From an uncultured Acetatifactor sp. (GTDB lineage: Bacteria > Bacillota > Clostridia > Lachnospirales > Lachnospiraceae), in the NCBI GenBank assembly GCA_947627535.1, contig CANQWM010000010.1, forward strand, positions 1 to 64,000: DNA of 64,000 nucleotides. Reading direction: 5' to 3'. Of this stretch, positions 42,888-52,251 are shown one piece after another. How positions within the stretch are numbered: the first letter of the stretch is position 1; each line of letters starts with the position of its first letter. The translations under genes were made by a program, and so were the position numbers. The notes under the pieces are model-generated. The model was not told where the DNA came from. It saw only the letters and a list, made by a program, of their open reading frames with translations, and ran no database searches.

Positions 42888-42919
42888 AAGGCGCTCCCAT
42901 CGGACTTTGGGAGCGCCTT
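42888..42919. terminator. Bidirectional terminator-like hairpin between lgt and mraZ
   Basis: AAGGCGCTCCCA, an eight-base loop and TGGGAGCGCCTT form a perfect 12-bp stem. T-runs follow on both strands (six T on the minus strand, four on the plus). It would end transcripts coming from lgt before the mra promoter. Confidence 0.75.
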
Positions 42920-42946
42920 TTCCTTCCGAAACACAAGATATGGTAT

Positions 42947-42996
42947 AAGGGCGGTTAACATCACAGCACATCTATGGCTGGATGAAAACCGCCCTT
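42947..42996. terminator. Second hairpin downstream of lgt
   Basis: AAGGGCGGTT (42947-42956) and AACCGCCCTT (42987-42996) pair across a 30-base loop. The T-run is short on both strands. It lies 34 bases after the lgt stop and may assist the stronger hairpin at 42888. Confidence 0.45.
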
Positions 42997-43029
42997 TTAT
43001 TAAAAAAATTTAAAAAATTTTTGAAAATC

Positions 43030-43890
43030 TTAAGATTTCTTTCTCTTTCTGAGCCTGACACTTAAGTCCGCCGCCACCGCAAACACCACCATCACCAGCG
43101 AGAGCAGCTGCGAAACCGGGATCTTCGTCCCGGGAACGAACAGTGTGTCGGTCCGGATCCCCTCGATGAAGAAACGGCCCAGCCCATAGCCGGCAAAATA
43201 AAGCAGACAGAGCTCCCCGTCAAACTTCTTGTGTCTGCGCCACAGCAGGATCAGCGCGAAGACGACCAAATTCCAGAGGCTTTCATACAGGAAAGTGGGG
43301 TGGACGTTGATATAGTTGGCGCCCTCCGGAATATGGGCCGCGATCTCCTCCGTGATATCCGACGCATCCCTGACCGCTTCCACCGGAATCTGCATGGAAA
43401 ACAGGCCGTTATAGTATCTGCCGAACACTTCGCGGTTCATAAAATTTCCCCACCGGCCTATCGCCTGTCCCAGGATCAGCCCCGCGATGGCCGTATCTCC
43501 CATCAGCAGCGCATTCTGCTTTTTTACCCTGGCATAGACGAACAGGGTGAGGAACGCCGCTATGACGCCCCCGTAAATGGCAAGGCCCCCCTGCCGGAAA
43601 TTGAACATCCGGAGAGGATTGTCCCGAAACTCCGACCAGGAAAAGATAATATAATAGATGCGGGCGCCCAGGACGGAAAATATTACAGCGTACAGCGCAA
43701 AGTCCCAGTAAAGCTCCGGATCCTGCCCGGACGCCTTCGCCACGCGGACAGCCGTCAAAATACCCGCGATCACGCCCAGCCCCACGATCAGACCATAAAA
43801 ATAAATGTCGAACCCAAAAACGGAAAAATGGGTAGGTACGTTTTTCAGATAAATTCCAAGATTGGGAAAAGCAATGTCTCCTGCGTTCAT
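43030..43890 (-). CDS. lgt: Prolipoprotein diacylglyceryl transferase Lgt
   Basis: The product is 286 residues with about seven transmembrane helices. The Lgt signature GQAIGRWGNFMNREVFG is present, with YGGVIAA and HPTFLYESLWN following the family pattern. It attaches diacylglycerol to the lipobox cysteine of prolipoproteins, such as the solute-binding protein at 20365. AAAGGTGA precedes the start. Confidence 0.95.
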   Translation of the reverse strand: MNAGDIAFPNLGIYLKNVPTHFSVFGFDIYFYGLIVGLGVIAGILTAVRVAKASGQDPELYWDFALYAVIFSVLGARIYYIIFSWSEFRDNPLRMFNFRQGGLAIYGGVIAAFLTLFVYARVKKQNALLMGDTAIAGLILGQAIGRWGNFMNREVFGRYYNGLFSMQIPVEAVRDASDITEEIAAHIPEGANYINVHPTFLYESLWNLVVFALILLWRRHKKFDGELCLLYFAGYGLGRFFIEGIRTDTLFVPGTKIPVSQLLSLVMVVFAVAADLSVRLRKRKKS

Positions 43891-43941
43891 TTTCCGGTCA
43901 CCTTTCTGCTTCTTTCCTGCAAAATCCCCCGGCGGGTTCTT

Positions 43942-45039
43942 TTATACGTTAAAACGGAACAGGATCACATCCCCGTCCTTCACCACATAGTCCTTGCCCT
44001 CGATTCCCACAAGCCCCTTTTCCCGCGCGGCCGCAAGGGAACCCTGTTCCAGAAGGTCCCTGTAGTTTACTACCTCCGCCTTGATAAACCCTCTCTCAAA
44101 ATCGGAGTGGATTTTGCCCGCGGCCTGGGGCGCTTTTGTGCCGATCTTAATGGTCCAGGCCCTGGTCTCGTCCTCTCCCGCGGTCAGAAAGCTCATCAGC
44201 CCAAGCAGGCGGTAACTGGCCCGGATCAGCTTCTCCAGTCCCGACTCCTTTAAGCCCAGATCCTCCAGGAACATGGTCTTTTCGTCCTCCTCCAGCTCGG
44301 AGATCTCCTGCTCGATCTGGGCGCAGATCACAAAGGCCTCGCTGTGCTCCTTTGCCGCCAGCTCCTTTACATCCGCCACCATGGGGTTGGATGCGCCGTC
44401 GTCCGCCAGATCCTCCTCCGCCACATTGGCCGCATAGATCACGGGCTTTGAGGTGAGAAGATGGATCTCCCGGAGAATCGCAAGCTCATCCTCGTCCTCC
44501 GGCTCCAGCGTCTTTGCGGGCTTTCCGCTCTCCAGATGGGCTTTCAGCTTTTCCAGAAACGCCGCCTCCCGGGCATAGGTTTTGTCGATCCGCGCTGTCT
44601 TCGAGACCTTGGAGAGCCGTCTCTCCAGCACCTCCAGATCAGCAAAGATCAGCTCCAGATTGATGGTCTCGATATCCCGCAGCGGATTGACGCTGCCATC
44701 CACGTGCACCACGTTGGCATCCTCAAAGCACCGCACCACATGTACGATGGCGTCCACCTCCCGGATATTGCTCAGAAACTGGTTTCCGAGCCCTTCTCCC
44801 TTGGAAGCTCCCTTTACCAGGCCGGCGATGTCTACAAACTCTATGACCGCCGGCGTCACCTTTTTGGAATGATACATATCGCCCAGAAGCTTCAGTCTCT
44901 CATCCGGCACCGCCACCACTCCCACGTTGGGATCAATGGTGCAGAACGGATAGTTAGCGGACTCCGCCCCCGCCTTTGTCAGTGAATTAAAAAGCGTGCT
45001 CTTTCCCACATTGGGAAGACCGATGATTCCCAGTTTCAT
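43942..45039 (-). CDS. ychF: Redox-regulated ATPase YchF (OLA1 family)
   Basis: The product is 365 residues. An Obg-family G domain has GLPNVGKST (G1), [16 protein letters not shown] (G3) and NVAEED in place of NKxD, which explains the ATP preference of the family. A C-terminal TGS domain ends [10 protein letters not shown]...[16 protein letters not shown]. It is a ribosome-associated stress-responsive ATPase. One base separates it from rsgA. Confidence 0.96.
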   Translation of the reverse strand: MKLGIIGLPNVGKSTLFNSLTKAGAESANYPFCTIDPNVGVVAVPDERLKLLGDMYHSKKVTPAVIEFVDIAGLVKGASKGEGLGNQFLSNIREVDAIVHVVRCFEDANVVHVDGSVNPLRDIETINLELIFADLEVLERRLSKVSKTARIDKTYAREAAFLEKLKAHLESGKPAKTLEPEDEDELAILREIHLLTSKPVIYAANVAEEDLADDGASNPMVADVKELAAKEHSEAFVICAQIEQEISELEEDEKTMFLEDLGLKESGLEKLIRASYRLLGLMSFLTAGEDETRAWTIKIGTKAPQAAGKIHSDFERGFIKAEVVNYRDLLEQGSLAAAREKGLVGIEGKDYVVKDGDVILFRFNV

Positions 45040-45040
45040 T

Positions 45041-45946
45041 TTACTTCTGTCTCCTCCCGCTATCTGTCTGTTTCCTTTTGTCTTTCAGTTCCTCATAGAT
45101 CTGACAGTAATTTTCATACCGGATCCGGCTGACCGCCCCCCGCTCCACCGCATCCCTGACGCCGCAGACCGGCTCGCGGATATGGGCGCATCCTCCGAAT
45201 CTGCAGTACCTCTCATAGGCCGCAAACTCTCCGTAATACGCCGCAAGCTCCTCCTTTTCCAGGTCAAAGACCTCCAGCGAACTAAACCCCGGCGTATCCA
45301 GAATATAGGTTCCGTCTCCCGCCGCGATGAGTTCCGTGTGGCGGGTGGTGTGTCTCCCCCGCTGGATCTTTTCGCTGATCTGCCCTGTCTCCATATGGAT
45401 TTCTGTCTGAAGGCAGTTGATGATGGAGGATTTTCCCACGCCGCTGGGGCCCGCCACCGCTGTAGTCCTGCCCCGCAGGAGCCGCCGCAGCTCTTCCATG
45501 CCTTCTCCCGTCCTGGCGCTTACCGCCGCGGTCTGATACCCGCAGCCGCCGTATATGCCGCAAAACCCTTCGCCCTCTCCCCGGGCATCCAGGTCCAGCT
45601 TGTTAAAACAGATGACGCACGGAATGTGCCGCTGTCCCATCATGATCAGGAATCTGTCCAGCAGATTAAAGCTGGGGCGGGGGCTGACAACGGAAAAAAT
45701 GATAAGCGCCTGGTCCACGTTTGCCGCCGCGGGACGTATCAGCTCGCTGCGGCGCGGCAGAATCTGCCTGATATTTCCGAGACGATTCGCCCCGTCAAGC
45801 ACATCCAGCTCCACGTCGTCCCCTACCAGGGGCTTTCTGTTGTCCTTCCGGAAAATTCCCTTTGCCCTGCACTCATATATGCCGGAGGCTTCCCCGGTGT
45901 GTACATAATAGAAGCCTCCGATCCCTCTGATGATCTTTCCCTGCAT
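45041..45946 (-). CDS. rsgA: Ribosome small-subunit-dependent GTPase A
   Basis: The product is 301 residues. An N-terminal OB fold is followed by a circularly permuted GTPase in the order G4 (NKLD), G1 (GPSGVGKSS), G3 (DTPG). A C-terminal zinc site (CRFGGCAHIREPVCGV) follows. It aids late 30S maturation. It begins three bases after pknB, in the order usual for Firmicutes. Confidence 0.95.
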   Translation of the reverse strand: MQGKIIRGIGGFYYVHTGEASGIYECRAKGIFRKDNRKPLVGDDVELDVLDGANRLGNIRQILPRRSELIRPAAANVDQALIIFSVVSPRPSFNLLDRFLIMMGQRHIPCVICFNKLDLDARGEGEGFCGIYGGCGYQTAAVSARTGEGMEELRRLLRGRTTAVAGPSGVGKSSIINCLQTEIHMETGQISEKIQRGRHTTRHTELIAAGDGTYILDTPGFSSLEVFDLEKEELAAYYGEFAAYERYCRFGGCAHIREPVCGVRDAVERGAVSRIRYENYCQIYEELKDKRKQTDSGRRQK

Positions 45947-45949
45947 GCT

Positions 45950-48169
45950 CTACTCTTTTTCAAACGTGATCTTTCTTGTGACGGTCTTTGTTTCCTGGGT
46001 GGGAGCCGGTATCACCACCTCTCCGGTGTCCGGGTCCGTGACGGGCGTCCCCGGCGTCTCCACCGTGTACGTCAGGGTGACCGTTCCCCCCGACGCAGTC
46101 AGATTATAATAGCGCAGCGGCTGGGGAAGGCTGGTGACATTCCGGATCTCCTGCAGCGTCCTGCCATCGTCCGTCTCCAGCGTGACGGTTACGGGCATTC
46201 CCTCCGCATAGTCCGGCGCTTCCTCCGGGGTCGGTCTCTCAATATCCACTTCGCATTTGTATGTCACAGGCGCCTCTGTAGGCTCCGGTCCCTTGCTGAT
46301 CCACAGATCCACCTCCGTACCGGCTTCCACCTCCACGTCCCGCGTATAGCTCTGGTTAAAGATCACATTCTCCGCGTACTGGGAATTATACTCATAGGTG
46401 ACCTCGCCCACACTCAGATTCTGCTCCGCCAGCATGATCCTGCCGTCCGCCTCGCTCTGCCCGATCAGATACGGGACCCTGACCTGGCTTTCCTGGGGCT
46501 TGGCGCCCAGACTCACGGTAAGCGTGATCCCCGCGCCGGAGGGCGCTTTTTCAAAGGCGGCCGGCACCTGGGAAACCACATACCCCTCCATCACCGCGTC
46601 CGAGTAGCCCTCCATCCTGATCACGGTAAAGCCCTGCTCCTTAAGCATCCTTTCCGCGTCCTCGTAGGATTGGTTGACCACAGACGGAACCTCGATTCCC
46701 CTGGTTTCGGAACCGGAGCCCAGACTTGCCGTAAGCGTCACAAGCGCCCCCTCCGCAACCTCGGTATTTTTCTCCGGATCGGTGCGGATGACCACGCTGA
46801 GATCATAGGTGTCCGATTCCTCATAGACCACCTGCACCCTGAGATTTTTCCCGTACAGCGTATTTGTGGCGTCTTCCACTGTCTTTCCCACCACATCCGG
46901 CATGGGAAAACCGGCCGGAATTTCCGTCCCGGAAGGCTCCGGACTTTCCACATTGACAAGGCCCCCTCTTTCGTCCTCCCGGTCCTGTCCCATATTTTTA
47001 AACACATTCACGGCAAGGACGATCACGATGGCGCAGACCGCAATGCCGCCCAGCACCGCCAGAATCGTCGTCACCCGGTCCATTCCGGGATTATAGTCGT
47101 ATTCGTCCCCGTCCTCATACCCTTCGTCCCCATACTCTCCGTCCGGGTATTCCCCGTCTGCATACTCTCCGTCCGCATATTCCCCGTCTTCATAGTATTC
47201 TCCCGCCTCGGAGCGCAGCCCATCGCCGGGATCCGGCGCCTCATATTCCTGAAAGGCCGCACGCTGCTTGATCCGGGCCACATCCCCGTCCGTGATCATT
47301 CTGGTGCCGCTCTCCAGATCCGGGTCGTTCTGTACCACAAAGTCCTCATCCGGATTGATCAGAGACTGCTTCAGATCCGCAATCAACTCCCGGACATTCT
47401 GGTATCTTCTGTCCGGAGACTTCTGACAGCATTTCAGCACAATATTCGCCACGCTCCCGGGAATCTCCGGCACATACTCCGTGGGGGAGGGCATTTCCTC
47501 CTGAATATGCTTGATGGCGATGGCTACCGTCGTCTCCCCGTTAAAGGGCACTCTTCCCGTAAGCATCTCGAACATCGTGATCCCCAGGGAATAGATATCG
47601 CTCTTCTCGTCGCTGTAGCCGCCCCTGGCCTGCTCCGGCGAGGTATAGTGGACGGAACCCATGACGTTGGAGGTGATGGTATTGCTGGTAGCCGCCTTCG
47701 CGATGCCGAAATCGGTGACCTTGACCTTGCCGTCCCTGGAAATGATGATGTTCTGAGGCTTGATGTCCCGGTGGATGATATGATTGTTGTGAGCCGCCTC
47801 GATTCCCATGCTCACCTGTATGGCAATGCTGACTGCCTCCTTGTAGGTCAGCCTCATTTTCTTTTCAATATATTTTTTGAGGGTAATCCCCTCCACAAGC
47901 TCCATGACAATATAGTAAATCCCGTTTTCCTCTCCCACATCGTACACGTTCACAATGTTGGGATGCATCAGCCCCGCAGCCGCCTGGGCCTCGATTCGGA
48001 ATTTGGATACAAAGTTCGTGTTCTCGCTGAACTCCTGCTTGAGGACCTTCATCGCCACAAACCGGTTCAGCTTGTGGTCCTTGGCTTTATATACATCTGA
48101 CATACCGCCGGTGCCGATCTTTTCCAATACCTCATACCGGTCGCCAATCATCATACCGATCTTAATCAT
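45950..48169 (-). CDS. pknB: PASTA-domain Ser/Thr protein kinase (PknB/PrkC)
   Basis: The product is 739 residues. The cytoplasmic kinase domain (about 10-275) has the glycine loop GTGGMS, Lys41, HRDIKPQN and DFG. A juxtamembrane region follows with a repeated DGEY motif and strongly acidic tyrosine-rich sequence, then a transmembrane helix (TTILAVLGGIAVCAIVIVLAV). Outside are three PASTA repeats (DVVGKTVEDA, SVVNQSYEDA, YLIGQSEADG) and a further beta-rich C-terminal domain. PASTA domains sense muropeptides or lipid II and link wall status to kinase activity. Paired with its phosphatase upstream. Confidence 0.95.
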   Translation of the reverse strand: MIKIGMMIGDRYEVLEKIGTGGMSDVYKAKDHKLNRFVAMKVLKQEFSENTNFVSKFRIEAQAAAGLMHPNIVNVYDVGEENGIYYIVMELVEGITLKKYIEKKMRLTYKEAVSIAIQVSMGIEAAHNNHIIHRDIKPQNIIISRDGKVKVTDFGIAKAATSNTITSNVMGSVHYTSPEQARGGYSDEKSDIYSLGITMFEMLTGRVPFNGETTVAIAIKHIQEEMPSPTEYVPEIPGSVANIVLKCCQKSPDRRYQNVRELIADLKQSLINPDEDFVVQNDPDLESGTRMITDGDVARIKQRAAFQEYEAPDPGDGLRSEAGEYYEDGEYADGEYADGEYPDGEYGDEGYEDGDEYDYNPGMDRVTTILAVLGGIAVCAIVIVLAVNVFKNMGQDREDERGGLVNVESPEPSGTEIPAGFPMPDVVGKTVEDATNTLYGKNLRVQVVYEESDTYDLSVVIRTDPEKNTEVAEGALVTLTASLGSGSETRGIEVPSVVNQSYEDAERMLKEQGFTVIRMEGYSDAVMEGYVVSQVPAAFEKAPSGAGITLTVSLGAKPQESQVRVPYLIGQSEADGRIMLAEQNLSVGEVTYEYNSQYAENVIFNQSYTRDVEVEAGTEVDLWISKGPEPTEAPVTYKCEVDIERPTPEEAPDYAEGMPVTVTLETDDGRTLQEIRNVTSLPQPLRYYNLTASGGTVTLTYTVETPGTPVTDPDTGEVVIPAPTQETKTVTRKITFEKE

Positions 48170-48205
48170 ACCTGCTCTCCATTTCCTTGTTCAGGGAACT
48201 GTCCG

Positions 48206-48937
48206 TTATACCTGAGGATCTATCAGAATCACACTGATATTGTCCCGTCCGCCGCGCTCGTTGGCGGCGTCCACAAGCTCCTCCGCCTTTTCCACCATGT
48301 CCCGGGCGCCGTCCAGGATCATCCGGATCTCCTCGTCCTCCAGCATATTGGTCAGGCCGTCCGTACACATCAGGATCAGATCGCCTTCTTTCAGCTGTAC
48401 CGTGAAAAAATCCGCCCTGACGTCCTCGTCCGCTCCGACAGCTCTGGTAATAATATTTCTGTCGGGATGATTTCTGGCCTCCTCTTTTCCCATTCCGCCG
48501 CGCCGCACCATCTCCGCCACCCAGGAGTGATCCTTTGTGATCTGGCGGATCTCCCTTTGATTTGCCACATACAGCCGGCTGTCCCCTACATTCGCGACGC
48601 AGAGGCTGTTTCCCTCGCAGGTTGCGGCCACAACGGTGGTTCCCATCCCCTCCAGATCTGCGGATTCCCGCGCTCTGGCGCGGACGAGCCGATTCGCTGC
48701 CCGGATGGCATCCTCCAGGATCCGGGTCCTCTCCGTCTCTTTTGAACCTTCCACTTCCTCCACGATGGTCTCCACCGTCATCTTGGATGCGTAATCTCCG
48801 GCCTTATGGCCGCCCATGCCGTCCGCCACGATGAAAAGGTTTGGCAGACACCCCACCGGCCGTTCCGAAGTATAAACAAAATCCTGATTCAGTTTTCTCT
48901 TTCTGCCTACGTTGGTTATGGAAAACGTTTTTAACAC
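48206..48937 (-). CDS. stp: PP2C-type Ser/Thr phosphatase (Stp/PrpC)
   Basis: The product is 243 residues. Metal-binding motifs of bacterial PP2C are present: NQD near the start, ADGMGGH, MGTTVVAA, GDSRLY, CTDGLTNM and GGRDNIS. It reverses phosphorylation by the PASTA kinase encoded just downstream. Its start overlaps rlmN by seven bases. Confidence 0.95.
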   Translation of the reverse strand: MLKTFSITNVGRKRKLNQDFVYTSERPVGCLPNLFIVADGMGGHKAGDYASKMTVETIVEEVEGSKETERTRILEDAIRAANRLVRARARESADLEGMGTTVVAATCEGNSLCVANVGDSRLYVANQREIRQITKDHSWVAEMVRRGGMGKEEARNHPDRNIITRAVGADEDVRADFFTVQLKEGDLILMCTDGLTNMLEDEEIRMILDGARDMVEKAEELVDAANERGGRDNISVILIDPQV

Positions 48938-50022
48938 GTCTTTCGCCCTCCAAGCTCCAGCAGGGAGTCTCCCTCTTTCGCGGCCTGCATGGTCCTTCGT
49001 CTCAGCTGGCCGCAGGCGCCGTCAATATCCCTGCCCATTTCCCTTCTTATGGTAACATTTATTTTATTTTTTTCAAGTTTATTTTGAAAAGAACGTATCC
49101 TCTGCGTCTGAGACCGCACGAAATCCCTCTCCCTGACAGGGTTGACAGGGATCAGGTTCACGTGGCAGCCCATAGGTCCTGCCAGCGCCGACAGCTTCTC
49201 CGCATCCTCGTCCGTATCGTTTACACCGCCTGCCAGACTGTATTCAAAGGTGATCCGTCTGCCGGTCATCTGAAAATAATAAGCGCATGCGTCCATCAGC
49301 TCCCCCACGGAATATCTTTCCGCTATGGGCATCAGCTTCCTCCGCTTTTCGTCTGTGGGGGCGTGAAGGGACAACGCCAGCGTGATCCCAAGCTTCTCCT
49401 TTGCCAGCATACGCATCTGGGGCACCAGCCCGCAGGTGGAAACGGTCACGTTGCGCTGGCTGATATGAAGACCGTCTTCGTCCGTGAGCATCTTAAGAAA
49501 GACAAGCAGATTATCGTAATTGTCCAGCGGTTCCCCCGTCCCCATGACTACCACGTTGGAAACCCGCTCCTTCGTGTGGAGCGAAATGGCGTACACCTGG
49601 TCCAGCATCTCGGAGGGAAGAAGGTTCCGCTCCAGTCCGTCCAGCGTGGAAGCGCAGAACCGGCACCCCATCCGGCACCCCACCTGGGAGGAAATGCAGA
49701 CGCTGTTCCCGTGACGGTATTTCATCCACACGCTCTCCACCAGGTTCCCGTCGCCCAGGCGGAAAAGATATTTGCGGGTGCCGTCTGCGGCGGATTCCTG
49801 GATCCGCACCGGCTCCAGACAGGTATAAGAATAACGCTCCCCAAGCTTTTCCCGAAATTCTTTGGAGAGGTTTGTCATTTCGTCAAAGCTTCTGGCCAGC
49901 TTTACGTGCATCCATTGATAGATCTGTCCGGCGCGGTACGCCTTTTCCCCCGTCTGGGCAAGCGCTTCCCTAAGCTGCGGGAGCGTCATGGACTTAATAT
50001 CTTTCTTTTGGGTTTCCTGCAT
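48931..50022 (-). CDS. rlmN: Radical-SAM rRNA/tRNA adenine-C2 methyltransferase RlmN
   Basis: The product is 363 residues. The radical-SAM motif is CRMGCRFC, followed by GMGEP-like MGTGEPLDNYDN. The two methyl-carrying and resolving cysteines are expected in STCGL and near DIDGACGQL. It methylates A2503 of 23S rRNA and A37 of some tRNAs. It lies in the conserved rsmB-rlmN-stp-pknB order. Confidence 0.95.
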   Translation of the reverse strand: MQETQKKDIKSMTLPQLREALAQTGEKAYRAGQIYQWMHVKLARSFDEMTNLSKEFREKLGERYSYTCLEPVRIQESAADGTRKYLFRLGDGNLVESVWMKYRHGNSVCISSQVGCRMGCRFCASTLDGLERNLLPSEMLDQVYAISLHTKERVSNVVVMGTGEPLDNYDNLLVFLKMLTDEDGLHISQRNVTVSTCGLVPQMRMLAKEKLGITLALSLHAPTDEKRRKLMPIAERYSVGELMDACAYYFQMTGRRITFEYSLAGGVNDTDEDAEKLSALAGPMGCHVNLIPVNPVRERDFVRSQTQRIRSFQNKLEKNKINVTIRREMGRDIDGACGQLRRRTMQAAKEGDSLLELGGRKTC

Positions 50023-50091
50023 GTTTCCCCTCTCCGCCGCCTTCCCTTTTCGTTTCCCGCGGCCTTCCTCCCGGCACAGCCTTCTCTTCGT

Positions 50092-51498
50092 TTACTGCGG
50101 CCTTCTGCAAAACCGGGCGATAAAGAAACCGTCCCCCTGGGTATATCCGGGCAGCAGCTGAACGCAGGCCTGCTTCTGCGCCTGGCCAAGCCCCTGCCGG
50201 GAAGGCTTTCCGGCCTGGTCCCGCAAAACCTCCAGCCGGTCCCTGAAGGCCCTGATCTCGTCGGGAAGCCCGTCCAGCGGGACGGGATCAAAGGGAAGCT
50301 CCTCCGAAATATATTTCACCATCGCCTCGTTCTCCGCGGTGTTTATGGTACAGGTGCTGTAGAGCAGCGTCCCGCCCGGCTTTACATACTGCCAGCTTGC
50401 GCTTACGATCTCCCTCTGGAGCATCTCCGCCTGCCTTACGCTCTCCCAGCTTGCGCGGTACTTGATATCCCGCTTTTTCCCGATCACGCCCAGTCCCGAA
50501 CAGGGCACGTCCAAAAGGACCACGTCAGCCTGTCCGATTAGATTTTCGTCCGTCAGACATCCGTCCCGGACCTGTACCTCTATGTTTTCCATTCCCATCC
50601 TGCAGGCGGCGCTGCGGATCAGCTCCGCCTTTTCCTGTGACCTGTCCCTGGAAAGCACCCGCGCCGCCTTTTCCGCGGCAAGAAGACTCTTGCCTCCGGG
50701 AGCCGCGCAGACGTCGACCACAAAGTCCCCCTTCCGTATCCCGGCCATCTCCACAGCCAGCGCCGAGCTTACGTCCTGGACAGTAAACAGCCCCTCCGCA
50801 AATCCGGGAAGCCTTTCCACGCCGTTTACCCCCTCCAGACTGTACACATAGGGAAGATAGCTGCTTTGAATCGGCACAATTTCCTGGGCCCGGAACGCAT
50901 CGCACAGCTTTTCCCTGCGCTCCCCGGTCAGATCCGTCCGGAACCGGATGGACACCGGACTAACCTGCATCAGGCCTTCCAGAATTGTTTCCGTGATCTC
51001 TGTACCGTATTCATCTGCCCAGAGCCCGACGATCCAGTCGGGCATGGAATATTTGACGGACAGATACCGCAGCGGTTCTTTCTCCCTGTCCGGAAGCGGA
51101 AGATTTTCCTTTTGCCGGGCCAGATTTCTGAGAACAGCGTTCACAAACCCCTTAAGACTGCCGAATCCCCTCCTTGCCGCCAGCCTGCATGCCTCGTTGC
51201 AGACGGCGCTGTCCGGAACCGAGTCCATGTAAAGCAGCTGATAAAGACTCAGGCGCAGCAGCTCCCGGATCAGCGGCTTCATCTTTCCCACGGGAATGTT
51301 GGACACCCGGTTCAAGTGATAATCCAGCTCAAGCCGTCTCTCCAGAGTCCCCTCCGTAAGCCGCTTCAGGAACGCCCTGTCCCTGTCCGGAAGATAATCG
51401 TATTTATCCAGCACCTCCCGGATCAGTCGGTGGGAATATTCTTTCTGCCGCCCCAGAACCAGCATGGTATCCAGCGCAATCTCCCTGATATCGGCCAT
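50092..51498 (-). CDS. rsmB: 16S rRNA (cytosine-C5)-methyltransferase RsmB (Sun/Fmu)
   Basis: The product is 468 residues. An N-terminal NusB-like helical domain (about 1-150) is followed by the methyltransferase with VCAAPGGKSLLAAE, the first catalytic cysteine DVPCSGLGVIGKKRDIKYR and the second in YSTCTINTAENE. It methylates C967 of 16S rRNA. ATG 51498 starts 18 bases after the zinc peptidase gene. Confidence 0.93.
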   Translation of the reverse strand: MADIREIALDTMLVLGRQKEYSHRLIREVLDKYDYLPDRDRAFLKRLTEGTLERRLELDYHLNRVSNIPVGKMKPLIRELLRLSLYQLLYMDSVPDSAVCNEACRLAARRGFGSLKGFVNAVLRNLARQKENLPLPDREKEPLRYLSVKYSMPDWIVGLWADEYGTEITETILEGLMQVSPVSIRFRTDLTGERREKLCDAFRAQEIVPIQSSYLPYVYSLEGVNGVERLPGFAEGLFTVQDVSSALAVEMAGIRKGDFVVDVCAAPGGKSLLAAEKAARVLSRDRSQEKAELIRSAACRMGMENIEVQVRDGCLTDENLIGQADVVLLDVPCSGLGVIGKKRDIKYRASWESVRQAEMLQREIVSASWQYVKPGGTLLYSTCTINTAENEAMVKYISEELPFDPVPLDGLPDEIRAFRDRLEVLRDQAGKPSRQGLGQAQKQACVQLLPGYTQGDGFFIARFCRRPQ

Positions 51499-51516
51499 GG
51501 CTTTCCTCCCGTCTCT

Positions 51517-52218
51517 CTAATCGTCCCTTCTGCGCCCGCCGCCGAAGAGCAGTACAAGACGCAGCAGCTGCAGGATGGAAGACGCTGCCGCAGCGACATA
51601 TGTCAACGCCGCGGCGGTCAGGACCTTCCTTCCGCCTGAGGTCTCCTGCGCATTTAAAAGGCCGTACTGGCCGATCTTATCCAGCGCTCTTGCGGAGGCA
51701 TTGAACTCCACGGGAAGCGTTACGAGCTGAAACAGCACGGAAAGCGAAAAGGCCCAGATCCCGATCTGGATCAACGTATTGTTCCAGGCCAGCAAAACCC
51801 CCAGCAGGATCAGAGGAAGCCCAAGCCTGCTGCCGATGTTCACCACGGGCACCAGCGCCGTCCGGAAATTCAGAAAGGCGTACCCTTTGTCATGCTGAAT
51901 GGCATGCCCGCACTCATGGGCCGCCACGCTCACAGCCGTCACGGACGCGCCGTTATAGTTGCTGCTGGAGAGACGCACCGTGTTGGACCTGGGATCGTAA
52001 TGATCTCCCCCGCCGCCCTTCAAACATTCCACCTGTACGCCATAGAGCCCCTCGCTGTCCAGTATTCTGCGGGCCGCTTCCCCTCCGGTCATCCCTCTGC
52101 TGTTCTGGATCCTGCCGTACCGGTTCATGGTGGAATTGACAAGGGCGCTCGCCCCCAGACACAGCACCATGCCGATCAGCACCAGAACATAGGTGGGATC
52201 CCAATAATAATATGGCAT
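51517..52218 (-). CDS. YugP-like membrane zinc metallopeptidase
   Basis: The product is 233 residues. An N-terminal transmembrane helix, the zinc motif HECGH (VAAHECGHAIQHD) and two to three further C-terminal helices match the YugP neutral zinc metallopeptidase family. Substrates are unknown. AAGGAGG precedes the start. It is inserted between fmt and rsmB, an insertion I recall as common in Clostridia. Confidence 0.88.
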   Translation of the reverse strand: MPYYYWDPTYVLVLIGMVLCLGASALVNSTMNRYGRIQNSRGMTGGEAARRILDSEGLYGVQVECLKGGGGDHYDPRSNTVRLSSSNYNGASVTAVSVAAHECGHAIQHDKGYAFLNFRTALVPVVNIGSRLGLPLILLGVLLAWNNTLIQIGIWAFSLSVLFQLVTLPVEFNASARALDKIGQYGLLNAQETSGGRKVLTAAALTYVAAAASSILQLLRLVLLFGGGRRRDD

Positions 52219-52251
52219 ATTCCACAGCCTCCTTTTCTTCTCTAATGAAAT

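Noticed and set aside
44996-48100. A plus-strand open frame of about 1,030 codons antisense to rsgA and pknB
   Set aside because: It mirrors codon bias of the real GC-rich minus-strand genes, has no recognisable domain or ribosome binding site, and the opposite strand encodes two clear conserved proteins.
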